Assembly (NCBI GenBank): GCA_013397845.1
Contig: VZTG01007409.1
Span: 1,254,368 to 1,318,367 of the forward strand
Length of the DNA stretch: 64,000 bases
Source of the DNA: Melanocharis versteri
Lineage: Eukaryota > Chordata > Aves > Passeriformes > Melanocharitidae
Reading direction: 5' to 3'
In this document: piece by piece, positions 12,329 to 23,900 of the stretch
How the letters are laid out: every line of letters begins with the position of its first letter
Position numbering within the stretch: the first letter of the stretch is position 1
Program-made: the position numbers and the translations under genes
Notes under the pieces: generated by a model
What the model was told of the DNA's origin: nothing
Databases searched by the model: none
What the model saw: only the letters and a program-made list of their open reading frames with translations

Positions 12329-13957
12329 GTGAGACACACAGACTTCAGTGCACACCTTGGTTTTGCACCGAGCCCACCATTTCAGAGGGTTTGGCTGTCA
12401 GTTATGCCTTTCATGTTAGTTTTGAGATGAGAGTGGAAATGACTCAAACCTTCGTGAAGCACTCAAAGGGAAACACAGATCCTTGAAGACCTTGTTGCCC
12501 CATGAGATTTTGTCAGAGACCCTGAATAGAAGTGTGCATGATGAGGTGTGTGGGTTTGTTGAGTGTAGCCATTGCTTGGACAACTCACACAGCTCATCTG
12601 ACACAACTGGAAATGTCATCAGTTTATATGAAATCCTGTAGAAATGCAGAGGGATGTATTTTATACCAGACTTTGTTAAAATTAAATATTTAAATTTAGT
12701 TACGTAATGCAAATATAAGGTATGTACAAGTATTTCCAGATAGGCTTGGTAGTTTGGATTTTGTAGAGGTTTCTGGTTTATTTTAAATACATGAAAATGA
12801 AGAGATTGCAAGATAAAAATATGTGAATTTCTAAAGACTGGCAACAACAAAACAGAACTCTGGAAATGTCAGAACGAATCTGGTTGAGAGAAAGGAAGGA
12901 GAAAATTTGAGAGAAGAAAGATGAAAGAGGAATGTGTACCTGAATATAAACAGTAATGGCCCTTACATGTAAGCTTCATTAAGGGAGATTTAAGATTCAT
13001 TATGACTATTTTTCATAGAGCTTTTAAGAGAGCATCATTTGTGAAGCATCACATAACAGTGTAATGAATAAATAAATTAACAAGATACATCAGAAATTGA
13101 TTTAAAACAACATTTATGGCCACTCTAAACTCTTTTTAGTGCCCTAATTTTATCTAATATATGGGACTTTCTATATATCTAGGATAATACACAGAGTAGC
13201 TTTGTTCACTTGTGTTGAGTAAAAAAAAAATTACAAAATGTTTTTCTAACTCGAATTAACAGACATCTAAGGTTTCTCGCTTTTTAAGCTTTTGTACTGT
13301 TTAACAAAATCAAGAGAACAGAATTTGTCTTGAAATTTTGATATACACCTCACAATACAAGGGCTCTAGCTCATAAGGAAATCCTGATTGAAAGATTTAT
13401 CTTCTGGAAGAAGTCCATGTGGATAAAGTGGCTAGATAAGAGAGGATGGAATAGCATACAGTAGAAATAGGTTCTTTTGCTTTTTGCAAATGGCATTCTT
13501 TTGTTCATTGTGTAAAATATTCCAATAGAAGGGTTCAGTGCACATATTAAGTGATGAGATTTAGAAGCACCAGATATGAAGCCCACACACATTACCTCTG
13601 TCTCAGAAATCAAGCTTAATGGAGTATAACAAAATAATAATATAAAGCTTGCTTTCTGGGTCATCTGAGAAACACCGGGACAGCAGTCAATTGGGAATAT
13701 GTGCAGAAAAATAACGGGCTTGCCTCTGTGGGGTGTTGTCCCAACAGGCAGCACAGTAGGTAAATTTGTTGTATAAGAAAAACAGGATTGGGTCCCATTG
13801 GTATTTTTTATATTAGCATCAATAGTTTGTTTACTATTGATTAAAGAGCAGTTTGGCTTTTGGGCGAGGAAGCCCAAACAATTAATCTAATAAAATCCAT
13901 TATTTCTTCCTACAAATCTTACTCACAGTCATGAAAATATTTCTTCTGTTAAAACAT

Positions 13958-14140
13958 AGCATTGACTTGATTCAGAAAAATGTTGAGGTTTGCACTGAAA
14001 TCTGTCCCTTTCGGATTAACACCTAATGTCATAACTGACTTTAAGCACATGCTTATTGCATTCATTGATTTCACAAAGAGAAACACGCACTTCAAATTAA
14101 GCATCTGCTTCAGTGCTGTCCTGCAGAGAGATGCTTTCCA
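13958..14140. repeat. Decayed sauropsid palindromic repeat (MITE-like)
   Basis: The segment contains TTGACTTGATTCAG, CTTTAAGCACATGCTTATTG, CATTCATTGATTTCACAAAG, then AATTAAGCATCTGCTTCAGTGC. This series of TTAAGCACATGCTTA and CATTGACTTCAATG-like palindromes, ending in a GTGCTTTCCTG-like block, is the layout of a short inverted-repeat element abundant in birds, crocodilians and turtles. I believe it is related to the Chompy-type archosaur MITEs, but the family name is from memory and uncertain. The 62- and 67-codon overlapping frames here follow from the element and are not genes. Confidence 0.6.
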
Positions 14141-14840
14141 GAACTGGAGCAATAATAATCACAATTAGATCAAGATGAACATGCCTATCTCATGCATAAA
14201 TTCCTCTGTTACTTCATCTCTCTGGTTATCAATAATCCTAAAAAGTATTGCCACCTTTTTTCTGGTTTGACCTGTATTTCACACATACATAAATCCTGCC
14301 GTGGCAGTCTTGATAATTCTTTTTACAGTCTGTGACAGATTTCTCTTTTGAAATTTGGAGTAAACATAAATTTGGTTTGTACAGGAAGGATAGGAAGAGT
14401 TTACATGGTCTGTAATTGTGGTCATCTGTATCCAGCCAAAGGGAAACCTCTAATTTTCTAGCTCATGTAATTGAATTTTTAACTGGTGCGCAGTGAAAAC
14501 TCTTTTCTTTTCTTATTTTTTTACGACAGAAAAAAATTAGATTTATAATATATGAATGCTCCAACATTTAAATAAGCAAATAGTGGTCTATTCTTGATAT
14601 TTCCTCTTCTGAAAACAAACAAATGAACCCCCAAAAAACTGAACAAAGCCAGACACACATATGCACACCCACTAGAACCTGGAGGAAAGACTTGAATATT
14701 TTACAAATAAATTACTTCCTATAATCAAAATTTCCTCACTATTTAGTCAAGGAATTTGAGTGTAGCAGCAATATTAAGGATTTTATAAGACAATCTGATA
14801 CATGCTTCATTTCATACTTCCTATTTTTTTCTCATTTCAG

Positions 14841-14929
14841 TAATAGCATATGAACAGTTAGTGACCAGCAAGTATCTGAGAAACTGAAAAGCAGCTTGGA
14901 ATACTGCCATGGAAAAAAAGGTGGCACAG
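14841..14929 (+). other. Exon-like segment with Kozak-like ATG (89 bp), unconfirmed
   Basis: The strong acceptor TATTTTTTTCTCATTTCAG ends at 14840 and the donor GCACAG|GTACAT follows 14929. All three frames are closed across the whole segment, so it cannot be an internal coding exon. GCCATGG at 14906-14912 would open MEKKVAQ up to the donor, as in a 5'-UTR exon carrying a start codon. A lncRNA exon or chance are equally possible. Confidence 0.15.
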
Positions 14930-16159
14930 GTACATTTTCTTGTCTTAAAAAAGGAGGAAAGAAGAGCTATTTATGGTAACAACTATAAAATATTAAGATC
15001 TCTTTGGATACTCAGCAGTGGACTGTGCTTCAAGAACTCTGAAAACTGAAGTCAGCCACAGTTAAAGAAAAATCATCGTTTTAGGGGTTAGCTCTTATTT
15101 AGAGCTACATATAATCAAATGCTTTAGAACAAGTAACTTCAATAAGAAATTATATTTTACTTCTCATATTAAAAACGAAGCAATAATTCCCAAACCTCAT
15201 TCTTCTAAGAAAATATAGTCACCGTAATGTGAATTAAAGGATAGGAAGCATTTTTCTAGGCTTTATGCATTTGCATAGGGTGCTTTATTATGAACTAATT
15301 TTACAGTATCCAGACCCACTGTCCCTTAAACTGTATGTAGGAGGTCTCGTCGAAAGCAAGGAGCCCTCCCAGGTCTTCTAAGGGCATTCTCCATTGATCT
15401 TTCGGGTCTCTGTCTGTCTCAGAGAGAGTCAGGCTGTTACGAGATGCTCTCTGTTGCAGCAGTAATGTACAGAATGAGCCTCATGGGCATCAGTTAAAGT
15501 ATGATTTAGAAATTGGGATGTAAAATGCTACTGACTGTACTCTACTTCAAGCACAGTCTGGTTCAATATAAACTTTTGCAATTAGTAAGCCTCAGTCCAC
15601 CTAACTGGGACAGGCATGGCACAGATATATTGCTTCCCCCGTCTCTGTGTCCTGCCATTCCATGGTGTAATCCATACCCAGCTTACTCATTGACATTAGT
15701 GGAGAGGACCGCTGGGATCTTGTTTTGGGCCATAAGTGTTTGGACTAGTGGAGAAAGAAAAGGACCATTTCATTTGTGCTCTTTCCTTACATGCTTTTGC
15801 AAATTTTCATAGCAAAGCTGCATTCCATGAGCCCGAAGGTTTCTTTCCAACAATGCACAGAATGAAGCCATGAGGGGTGAGTGAGATTATCAGGTGTGTG
15901 GAACCATGAGTTGGTCTCTCATAAGTGGTGTGGGGAACAAAAGAACAATAACCATCTAGACCTAACTTACAGTAGAGGAACTCTGATAAGAGAAAATTAT
16001 TTGAACCATAGAGTCTAAAATGTCACAGTATTCAATTTCAATACGTCAAACATACGAGTATTATCTTCCTGCAAATAAGGCGAGTGTATCTGGATGCTTG
16101 TCTCTATTTCACTATGCACTGATATGATGTCTCCTGCAAATCACATGAGGATTGATCTG

Positions 16160-16221
16160 AAGTCTGCTAAAATCAAAAGGAATCTTTGTATAGCATTCAT
16201 TGATTCATGAATCAGACCTCC
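16160..16221. repeat. Decayed sauropsid palindromic repeat
   Basis: AGTCTGCTAAAATCAAAAGG then AATCTTTGTATAGCATTCATTG then ATTCATGAATCAGACC reads as a mutated copy of the arrangement (CTG)CTGAAATCAATGGGAATC...CATTGACTTCAATGAATCAGG. The two halves are imperfect inverted copies of each other. It is short, old and non-coding. Confidence 0.5.
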
Positions 16222-19200
16222 AAAGAATAATAGTGAGCTGAATTTTTAAAGTTCTGAACTGCATCTCACTTTGGACAAACATTTAAAAGCAAGAACGTTT
16301 CTCTCAATTGGGCCAAAGCCAAGTTTTCGTGTGATTTCTAGAAATCATTCTAAGTTCCTGCAAGAAATGGTTTGGGATTCAGTTAATTTTTATTCTGCCT
16401 GGACTGACCTTTATCACAGAGTCTGTAATTATTCTGCTTTTTATAGCATTTCTGTTTACAGGTTATCAAATGTCCAATTCAAATTATCCTGGGTTCACTG
16501 GAAAATTTCTCAAGCATTTGATAAGTCTGACCCTGTGGGAATATCTGTCAAGTCTTTTGAATAATTTACTGAAAAATTACCAGTACCATTTGCATTCTCA
16601 GGCTAATTTGCCTGCTATTATAGATGAGAAAGTTTCTGCCATGTATTGATCAGGAAACAAAGGAACTAGGAAGAGTAAATGCATGAAAAGGAATAGAAAT
16701 AACAAGGTAATTATTAAAATATAGAAATGGAAAATAGCATGCTTTGACCTAGAGAACTAATGTAATTATGAGACATGCTTAAAGAGAAAATATGATTTAA
16801 AATCATGAGGTATAAACGGGAACTGTGCGTTAGGTCCTCAGAGATACTTTGGCATCTAATTCAACTGCCCTGTAGTCTTTACCTATATATTTGCCTAAGA
16901 TGTGAAGTTTTCCCACTGATGTGCAGGTATAGTAGGGTAATTGGGCTCCCCAAAGCCCAGAACTCTACCTTAAGCAAAGTCTCACTGATTCTAAGGCAAC
17001 CCTCTTTCAAAAAAGATGAAGTTTAATTAACTGCAACCATTCCAAAGTCCTTTAAAAAGCTTAGAAACCTATACAGTTTGGGTTCATTGCATGCTTCCTA
17101 AGATAGAAATATTTCTCTCTTCAAAAAGGTACAAAGATATGAAATTGTTCAACCATAAGGAAGGAAAGCATTGAGAATTTACAGAACTCATAGCTGCAGT
17201 CTCTGCTGCAGAAAACCAAGACAAATGAAACATAGCCTGAAAAAGACTGAATAAACACCACTAGTTATAATAGAAATTCATAATCCATTTAGTGGTATTA
17301 ACATGCAGGAATTAGATCATGAAGGTCCTTGTTAGTTTATCACTTGGGTTGGTGGGGTAAAATCCAGCAGGAAGTAATTTGGAAATTTGCTGAGCAAAAG
17401 CTGAGTGAGAAATGAGTAAAACCTGCAGAACAACTTTATAAAAGCAGACTATAACTTACAACTGGAGGTCACTGTGACTTAAGCTGGAAGAAATCTATTT
17501 AAAACAGGAAGACCTTATTTGTTTATCAACATACGGTAGAACACACAGCTGGAGACCAGAAAGAAGTTGCATCTGCGACCTTGTATGAGTGATAGATCTG
17601 TGGAAGCCATCATCATTATCATCCTGTTGGTCTCACCCTGGCTGCTGCCAGGGGCAGGATGCTAAAGGAGAATTTGCTTCTCTAGGACATGATCTAGCGG
17701 CTATTGGGTTTAGTTGTTCCCTGGGAGAAGCAGAAAAGACCACTTAGCTTACTAAGAAAGTGATTCTCTGTGTGTCTAAAGCATACTTTTATTCCCTGTA
17801 TTCTAAGCCAAAGTGTTATGTTAGTTAGCAGCACATTTCTGTAGTAAACAGCTCTAATGAGTATGATAAATTCAGTGGTAAAATTGGAAGCAGAGGGAGA
17901 AAAAAGCTGGTGATTCTGAAAGGCCATTGCCACCTAAAACGACATCTTAGAATTCAACATCAAATGCCATGGATAGCCTCAGGTTCAGCAGTGTCTGTGC
18001 TGTGAACACCATTTAGGAAGCCTTTGGCTAGAGGAAGGGTTTAACCCATTATACTATTACACAGAGATATTTTTTGATTGAATGCTTGCTTATTTTCTTA
18101 AGGAAAAAGTCTGCTGTTGAAATTAAAACATATTATCAAATTTTCATTGAAGGGATTGGTAATTCAGAAAAAAAAAAGAAAAATAAAAAAAGGGAATATT
18201 AGTGCTATGTTTTATCCAGGCAACAGCAAAAGGAAGCTCTGTCAAAGGCATAATTGTCAAACTTACCTAACGCATGATCTGACTGAAAGCACAAGTGTTG
18301 CACCAGGTAAGGTTCTGTCCTCTTATGCCTCTGACAAATGTCTCTGTCTTTGAGATTGTGTTGCTTCTGCTGACTGTGATTACTGCTGAGACTCCAGCAA
18401 TATTATATGTTATATACCAAATGTGGGACTTTTTCCACTGCTCTGTCAGAATTTATCTGATTTCCAGCGTTTATTATAAAATAAGCTGCATTGATCAGCA
18501 CTGCATACCTGTTGTTTATATTAGCGTTCTGAAGGAGATAAAAAAATAAATAGAAGGAAAGAAAAAAAGCTGCTACTTTATCTTTGAAGTGGCTAGGCTG
18601 CAAGGGGAAGTAGTTAATTCCCCATGGGTAGGCACAAACATTCCTTCACTTGTGACATGTGTAAAGGTTGCTGTTCGGAGCAGACTCTTTTCAAGACCCA
18701 TTTCTTCTGGGCACTTACATTTCTAAACCCCTCAAGAGGGTTGTACTTCTCAAAAAGAGAGTGGAAGCTCTGGTGTTCTGGGCTAAGATTACACCAGCAT
18801 TTTTGTGAACAAACTTTGGATCAATCCAGAGTTGGAAGCGAACATGAAAAGTGTCAGTAACTCTTTTATAAGTCTTTTTGTGGTGCATCTGATTGACCCG
18901 CATTACGACGTACAATAGCATGAAAGAGTGTTAGTAATCAGTGCTAATGAATACATGTACCTACCTGATTCATATCCTGGGCATTACCCCTCACTAATGC
19001 TTTTGTTTTGCATTCATTAAAATTCCCATCATGACACAAAATGCTGAACATTTACTATAACAAAAACAAAAGCAAACAAAAAAATGAGACACATTTATTG
19101 CAAATTTCAGTCAAAAAAGATATAAATAAGGAAATACCATAGCACAGGGACATTGTCCCAATCCTACTTTAGTTCATTAATTGTTTTTAGAAAAGATATT

Positions 19201-20074
19201 TACAGTGAGACCTCAGGCGAATGCTTAGGGAGAACTTGCAGCATAATCGTTCTCTGTCTCCCCGCTCCTTCCCCTTCCCCCACCTGCAAAGGAGGCTGGT
19301 TACTCCTTTCTTTTTTTTTACCCCTTCAGAGTCCAGGAAGGACTTGGAGAAATTCAGTCTTCATAGTTTGAATTTATGTTAACCTTTCATCAATCTCCCA
19401 CAACATGTTTACTGAGAAGGAAAGGAGAATAAGGGTCCATTGGGGGAAGGCACTGTGATATCACAAAAAGGATTGGGGAATGTGAAATAGGCTTGCACAG
19501 TGACAAGACAAAAAGGCTTCTCTGCATGTAACACACCATCACAAAGAAGGCTAAAAAGCTGTTTTTCTGCACCTTTCTTTTTCTCTGCCACTTACTGCCA
19601 AGAAGATGTGCTTGATGTGATTATTTGTAGAAGGTCAGGAATGGAGAAACCTGGTGTATAAAGGTGAATGGCCGGATGGGCTCCGAAGGATGATTGTGCA
19701 GGTACAAGTCTCTCACAAGCCTGGATGTCCAACTACAGGTACACTTTTCTAGCCTGATAGAGAAAAACAGGGATTTTTTTTTTCACCGAAAAATTATTAA
19801 AAAAGAAAAGAATACACATTCTACTCTTCTGCTCAGTGCTGTGAGAACATTAGAGCTAGAGCTAGCATGTTCAGGGTAAAGTCAAACACAGAGGAGTTCT
19901 TTGTTCAGATATCATGAGGTGTATTTGCTGATGTGAAGTCTATCAGACTGAGTCCTTCAGGGCTTTAGATAAAAAAAAAATACTAGTTTGAAGATTAATC
20001 TGAGGATTCCTCATGGACATAAGTATAGAAGCTGTTCTGCTCACACCTTCCAAGACAGCAGACCACTTCTATTT

Positions 20075-20961
20075 CATATCTTCAGTAATGACACGGACAA
20101 AGAGATCGAGGGCACCCTCAGCAAATCTGCAGGTGACACTGAGCTGAGTGGGGCAGATGACACCCCTGAAGAATGGGATGCCATCCAGAGGGACCTGGAC
20201 AAGCTTGAGAAGGCTGGGAATGTCATGAGGTTTAATGAGACCAAGTACAAGGTTCTGCACTTGGGTTGCGGCAATCTCCTCTATTGATACAAGCTGGGGA
20301 ATGAACAGTTCTTCTAAGAAAGGCTTGGGGGTGCTGGTGAATGAGAGGCTGGACATGACCCAGCCATGGGCATTCACAGCCCAGAGAGCCAAACGTGTCC
20401 TGGGCTGCATCCAGAGCAGCGTGGGCAGCAGGGGAGGGAGGGGATTCTGCTCCTCTGCTCTGCTCTGGTGAGACCCCACCTGCAGTGCTGCACCAGCTCT
20501 GGGGTCCCAGCACAGGAAGGACATGGACCTGCTGGAGCAAGTATGGAGCACCTCTCCTATGAGGAAAGGCTGAGAGAATTGGGATTGATTGGTTTGGAAA
20601 AGAGGCGGCTCTGGGGTGATGTAATTCCAGCCTTCTGGTACCTGAAGGCAGCCTACAGAAAAGATGGAGAGAGAATATTTACAGGCATGTAGTGACATGG
20701 GAAAATGGATCCAAACTGAAAGAGAGTGGGTTTAGATTAGGTGTAAGGAATAAATTATTTTCTGTGAGGATGGTGAGGCATTGCAACAAGTTGCCCAGAG
20801 AAGCTGTGGATGCCCTGCACTTGTAAGTGTCCAAGGCCTGGTTGGATGGGGCCCCGAGCAACCTGGTCTAGTGAAAGGTGTCCACTTATGGCAAAGAGTT
20901 TAGAACTACATGATCTTTAAGGTCCCTTACAATCCACACCATTCTGTGATGATTCTGTGAG
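20075..20961 (+). mobile_element. CR1 LINE fragment: 3' end of ORF2 plus 3' UTR
   Basis: This is a 5'-truncated CR1 non-LTR retrotransposon, the dominant LINE of birds. Translation in shifting frames gives the familiar C-terminal part of the CR1 reverse transcriptase. The stretch DTPEEWDAIQRDLDKLEKAG lies near 20160-20220, KVLHLG near 20250, LGVLVNERLDM near 20325, and EHLSYEERLRELGL near 20550-20590. A 3' UTR follows and ends with the diagnostic ATTCTGTGATGATTCTGTGA microsatellite (about 20941-20960). The reading frame is broken by a stop just after 20280 and by frameshifts near 20280 and 20370-20480. Between LLEQV (about 20540) and EHLSYEERL roughly 40-50 bp are missing compared with typical CR1 copies. 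It is dead on arrival, with no endonuclease or RT catalytic core. The 209-codon antisense frame (20069-20698) is a by-product of this element. Confidence 0.95.
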
Positions 20962-23900
20962 ATAGATGTGGTTTCCCCTGTGAATTACAGATGAGAAACC
21001 CAAAAATTCTGCTTCACATATAAAAAGTTCTATAATTTAACTAAAACCAGAATGTTTTCTATCTAGGTTATACTGGAATCTTCTCAATGACTTACCTGTA
21101 TGCACTTTCTTAGCTCATGAGATGAGAGTCCTCTGACTGGGACCTTTTTTCTATCATGATTATTCCCATTCAGTCAACATAATTAATTATAGTCAAATCT
21201 CATTTTCCAGATAGTTCACTACGGTTAAAAGGAACTTGTGTTTGTTTCTTTGGAGGGAGGGGGGTTTAGACTTTCTCTGTAATCCATATAATCAGCTCTC
21301 TGATTCTAGCGATGTATGAGGCTCATGCAGCACAGTAAGACATTCTGGTTTGTATAATCCAGCTGCAATCCTATTTGGCTGTGTCATTACATGTTATTCA
21401 GTATTTCAGCTGTGCTTTTATGCTTCTCTCATGGTGGTATGAATATTTGCTACTCACTGTAGTCCTTCAGATTCCCCCATGTCATAGGTGGGGAAAGTGA
21501 AGTACAGAAAGCAAAGATTTCATTTAGTGAGAGAAGGGAAATGCATAGAAGATTTTCGTCAGATTTCCTGAAGCACAGTAGTGGAGTAACTGCCTACCAC
21601 TGAACGCAACAAAATTCCAACTAAACACCTAACAACATATTTTTTTATATATCTTTTCTAGAGGTACAAATATTGGATTCTGTTGTTCCAGCAGTAGTCA
21701 GACGGAGTATTGGTGTCAAACCATGGCTGTCCTTCAGGCTTTGCCATCATTCTGTACAACTGGGTTTCTTTGATGTTGCAAAAGAAGGAAATCAAACAGA
21801 AACTCCAAACCAAGAAACCCCAAACAAACAAAAAGTTTCTTTCCTGCAGAAGAGCAAAAATAGACTGCAGCCGATCCCCACTAATTACCCTTGTTGAAAG
21901 CTTGGCTTTTTAAAGGTGCTTAAAAAAATAACTCCATCACACTCTGAGTGACGATGGGGAAGCCCAGATCTAGGCATGCTGTATTTTGGACCTCACCCAA
22001 ATGATCTGTTTCTCATCCTTATTTACTTCACTTCATGATATGACTCAACTCATTAAATATTTCAGACTCAACTTAGATCCGAGAGAAAGTGTTTCCATCC
22101 TGCCAGGGAGTTCTGAGATGGGGTTCTATAATCCATCACACTACTAAACAGGGACTTCCTCATACTCAATTCTGAGTAATAATTTGGAAGTGAGACCTTG
22201 GTATTCCCTCTGAATGACTGTGCTGCGGTACAGGATTAATCACTTGTGCAGTAGGTACGTTATGGAGAGGGCAAACTCTGCTGTAATTGATTCTTATTTT
22301 GTAGCTGGAGTGGATATTTTTCACTCATTTCGTTTACTTCATCATCATCAATTCAGCCTCCCAGAAAACCACACCCTTTTCAAAAATTATTGCAGGAAGA
22401 GGAGGCTGAGCAAGCATGGCCACTCATTTCCCTCTGGGCAAATTGCCTCATATCATCCTTCAGGGGATGCTTTCATGAAGAAGACTAGAGATCTTGTAAT
22501 TTTTATTCCTTAGTGATAAAGTCACTGCACCTGCTGTGTGATGGCAATCACACCAAGTTCCCGTAGTTTCTAACATCCTTCAAGCAATGTTTTCACAGAC
22601 CTTTGGAACTCTTCCACTTGCCTCTCCTGGATCCTCTGTGTTTCCAGATGGAAGATTAGTAACTCATGAGATCAATAACCTGGAAAAAACAGTAGCCCAG
22701 GAGGCTCCATTTCAAAATTAAATTGTTCAAATTGAACTAGTTCAGAGCTGGTTGACATTCTTTCTGAACACAATTTCCCCTATAAAGGCTGAACTGACTT
22801 CTTTGGAACATGCCTTCAAAGGCTGCATTACAAGGTCTTATTACATCCTTTCTGTATTGCGAGGGCCGTAGAGCCAGGATTAGGGCCGTAGAGCCAGGAT
22901 TAGGGCCATAGAGCAAGGATTTGGGCCAAAAACTATACTCATAAAATTGTCTTTAAATACTGTATCTGGTAACAAATAATTATAACAAGACTGGGTCTGG
23001 AAAGAAATCAATCACCATTGTCAAAAACCAGACACCTTTTCCCCTGTGAACAATCTGATTGTGCATATTTCACACATTTATTGGCTTACACAGAAAAAAA
23101 AAATTATAGCCACAATATTTACAAGTAGACTAGAGCAATTGAAAGCCAGTTCATAAGAGAGAATCAAGACTTTTAAAGGCTCAAACCTCTGGAAGCTGTC
23201 ACAAATGGAAGAAAAATTAAAAAAAAATAAACAGCCCATATTTAAATGTCCATGTATGTATTTAAGGCTAGAAGCAATCAGGGATTCACAAATTGGGATG
23301 TTGAACATAGTGATGCCTACAAGATTCAAGGACAGAATTGAAATCACTGAAATGAGAGCTGTGATCATCAGAGAGTGAGGGTCCTAGAAGCAGGACCTAG
23401 ATTGATTACTTCTTCAAATGGTAAGACACCTTCTTCTATGAGCAGACACAGGTAATAGGGCATGTCTGAAACTGTAGAAGGAAACTTTATGAACTCATGG
23501 AGTTTACACTGGCCAAAAATAAAGATTCTGCAAGAGGTAATTAACAGCATCTAAATCTGGATTTTCAGGGAATTGGCTCCCTTTTTTCCTATGAACATAT
23601 GAGTGAAAGAGGCAAAACCCTGTCTCTCAGAGCCATGACATAAAGCCTAGAAACACAAACTATGAACCCACTGAGTGTATCAACATTACTAAAAAAAAGA
23701 GGGTCAGGGAGAAGGTTGATCATTGAAACTCTGATTTTGCAATGTTTAATTATTATCTGTCTCTGGTTCTGTGCTAGACTTCTTTATCTAGATTTTTTTT
23801 CAATATCTATCTGCCTGAAGGAGTCAAGCTCTTGGCAGAAAGCCAGCACCTTGGCATTCTCTTTTATTTACCAGTGGAGCTGATGTGATTAGTGTAAGCT

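Larger units (their letters stand above)
1958..13957. other. Unique AT-rich sequence, no gene seen
   Basis: This stretch holds small homopolymers (for example A runs at 5640-5660), the short repeats and exon-like segments listed separately, and open frames no longer than about 168 codons (13371-13877, minus, with no recognisable domain). The segment 7683-7916 has a 77-codon frame and somewhat higher complexity, and might be a conserved non-coding element; this is only an impression. Confidence 0.55.
14160..20074. other. Unique sequence, no gene seen
   Basis: Short frames only (up to about 99 codons at 15513-15812). A consensus donor GCACCAG|GTAAGG at about 18306 has no good upstream acceptor. 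A poly-A-rich stretch at 18168-18190 explains the lysine-rich frame at 18117. Confidence 0.55.

Noticed and set aside
18104..18306. Possible exon ending at the consensus donor CACCAG|GTAAGG
   Set aside because: The only upstream acceptor (TTATTTTCTTAAG) is poor and the open frame depends on an A-rich stretch.
20069..20698. 209-codon minus-strand open frame, the longest in the window
   Set aside because: It lies wholly within the plus-strand CR1 fragment and is its antisense reading.
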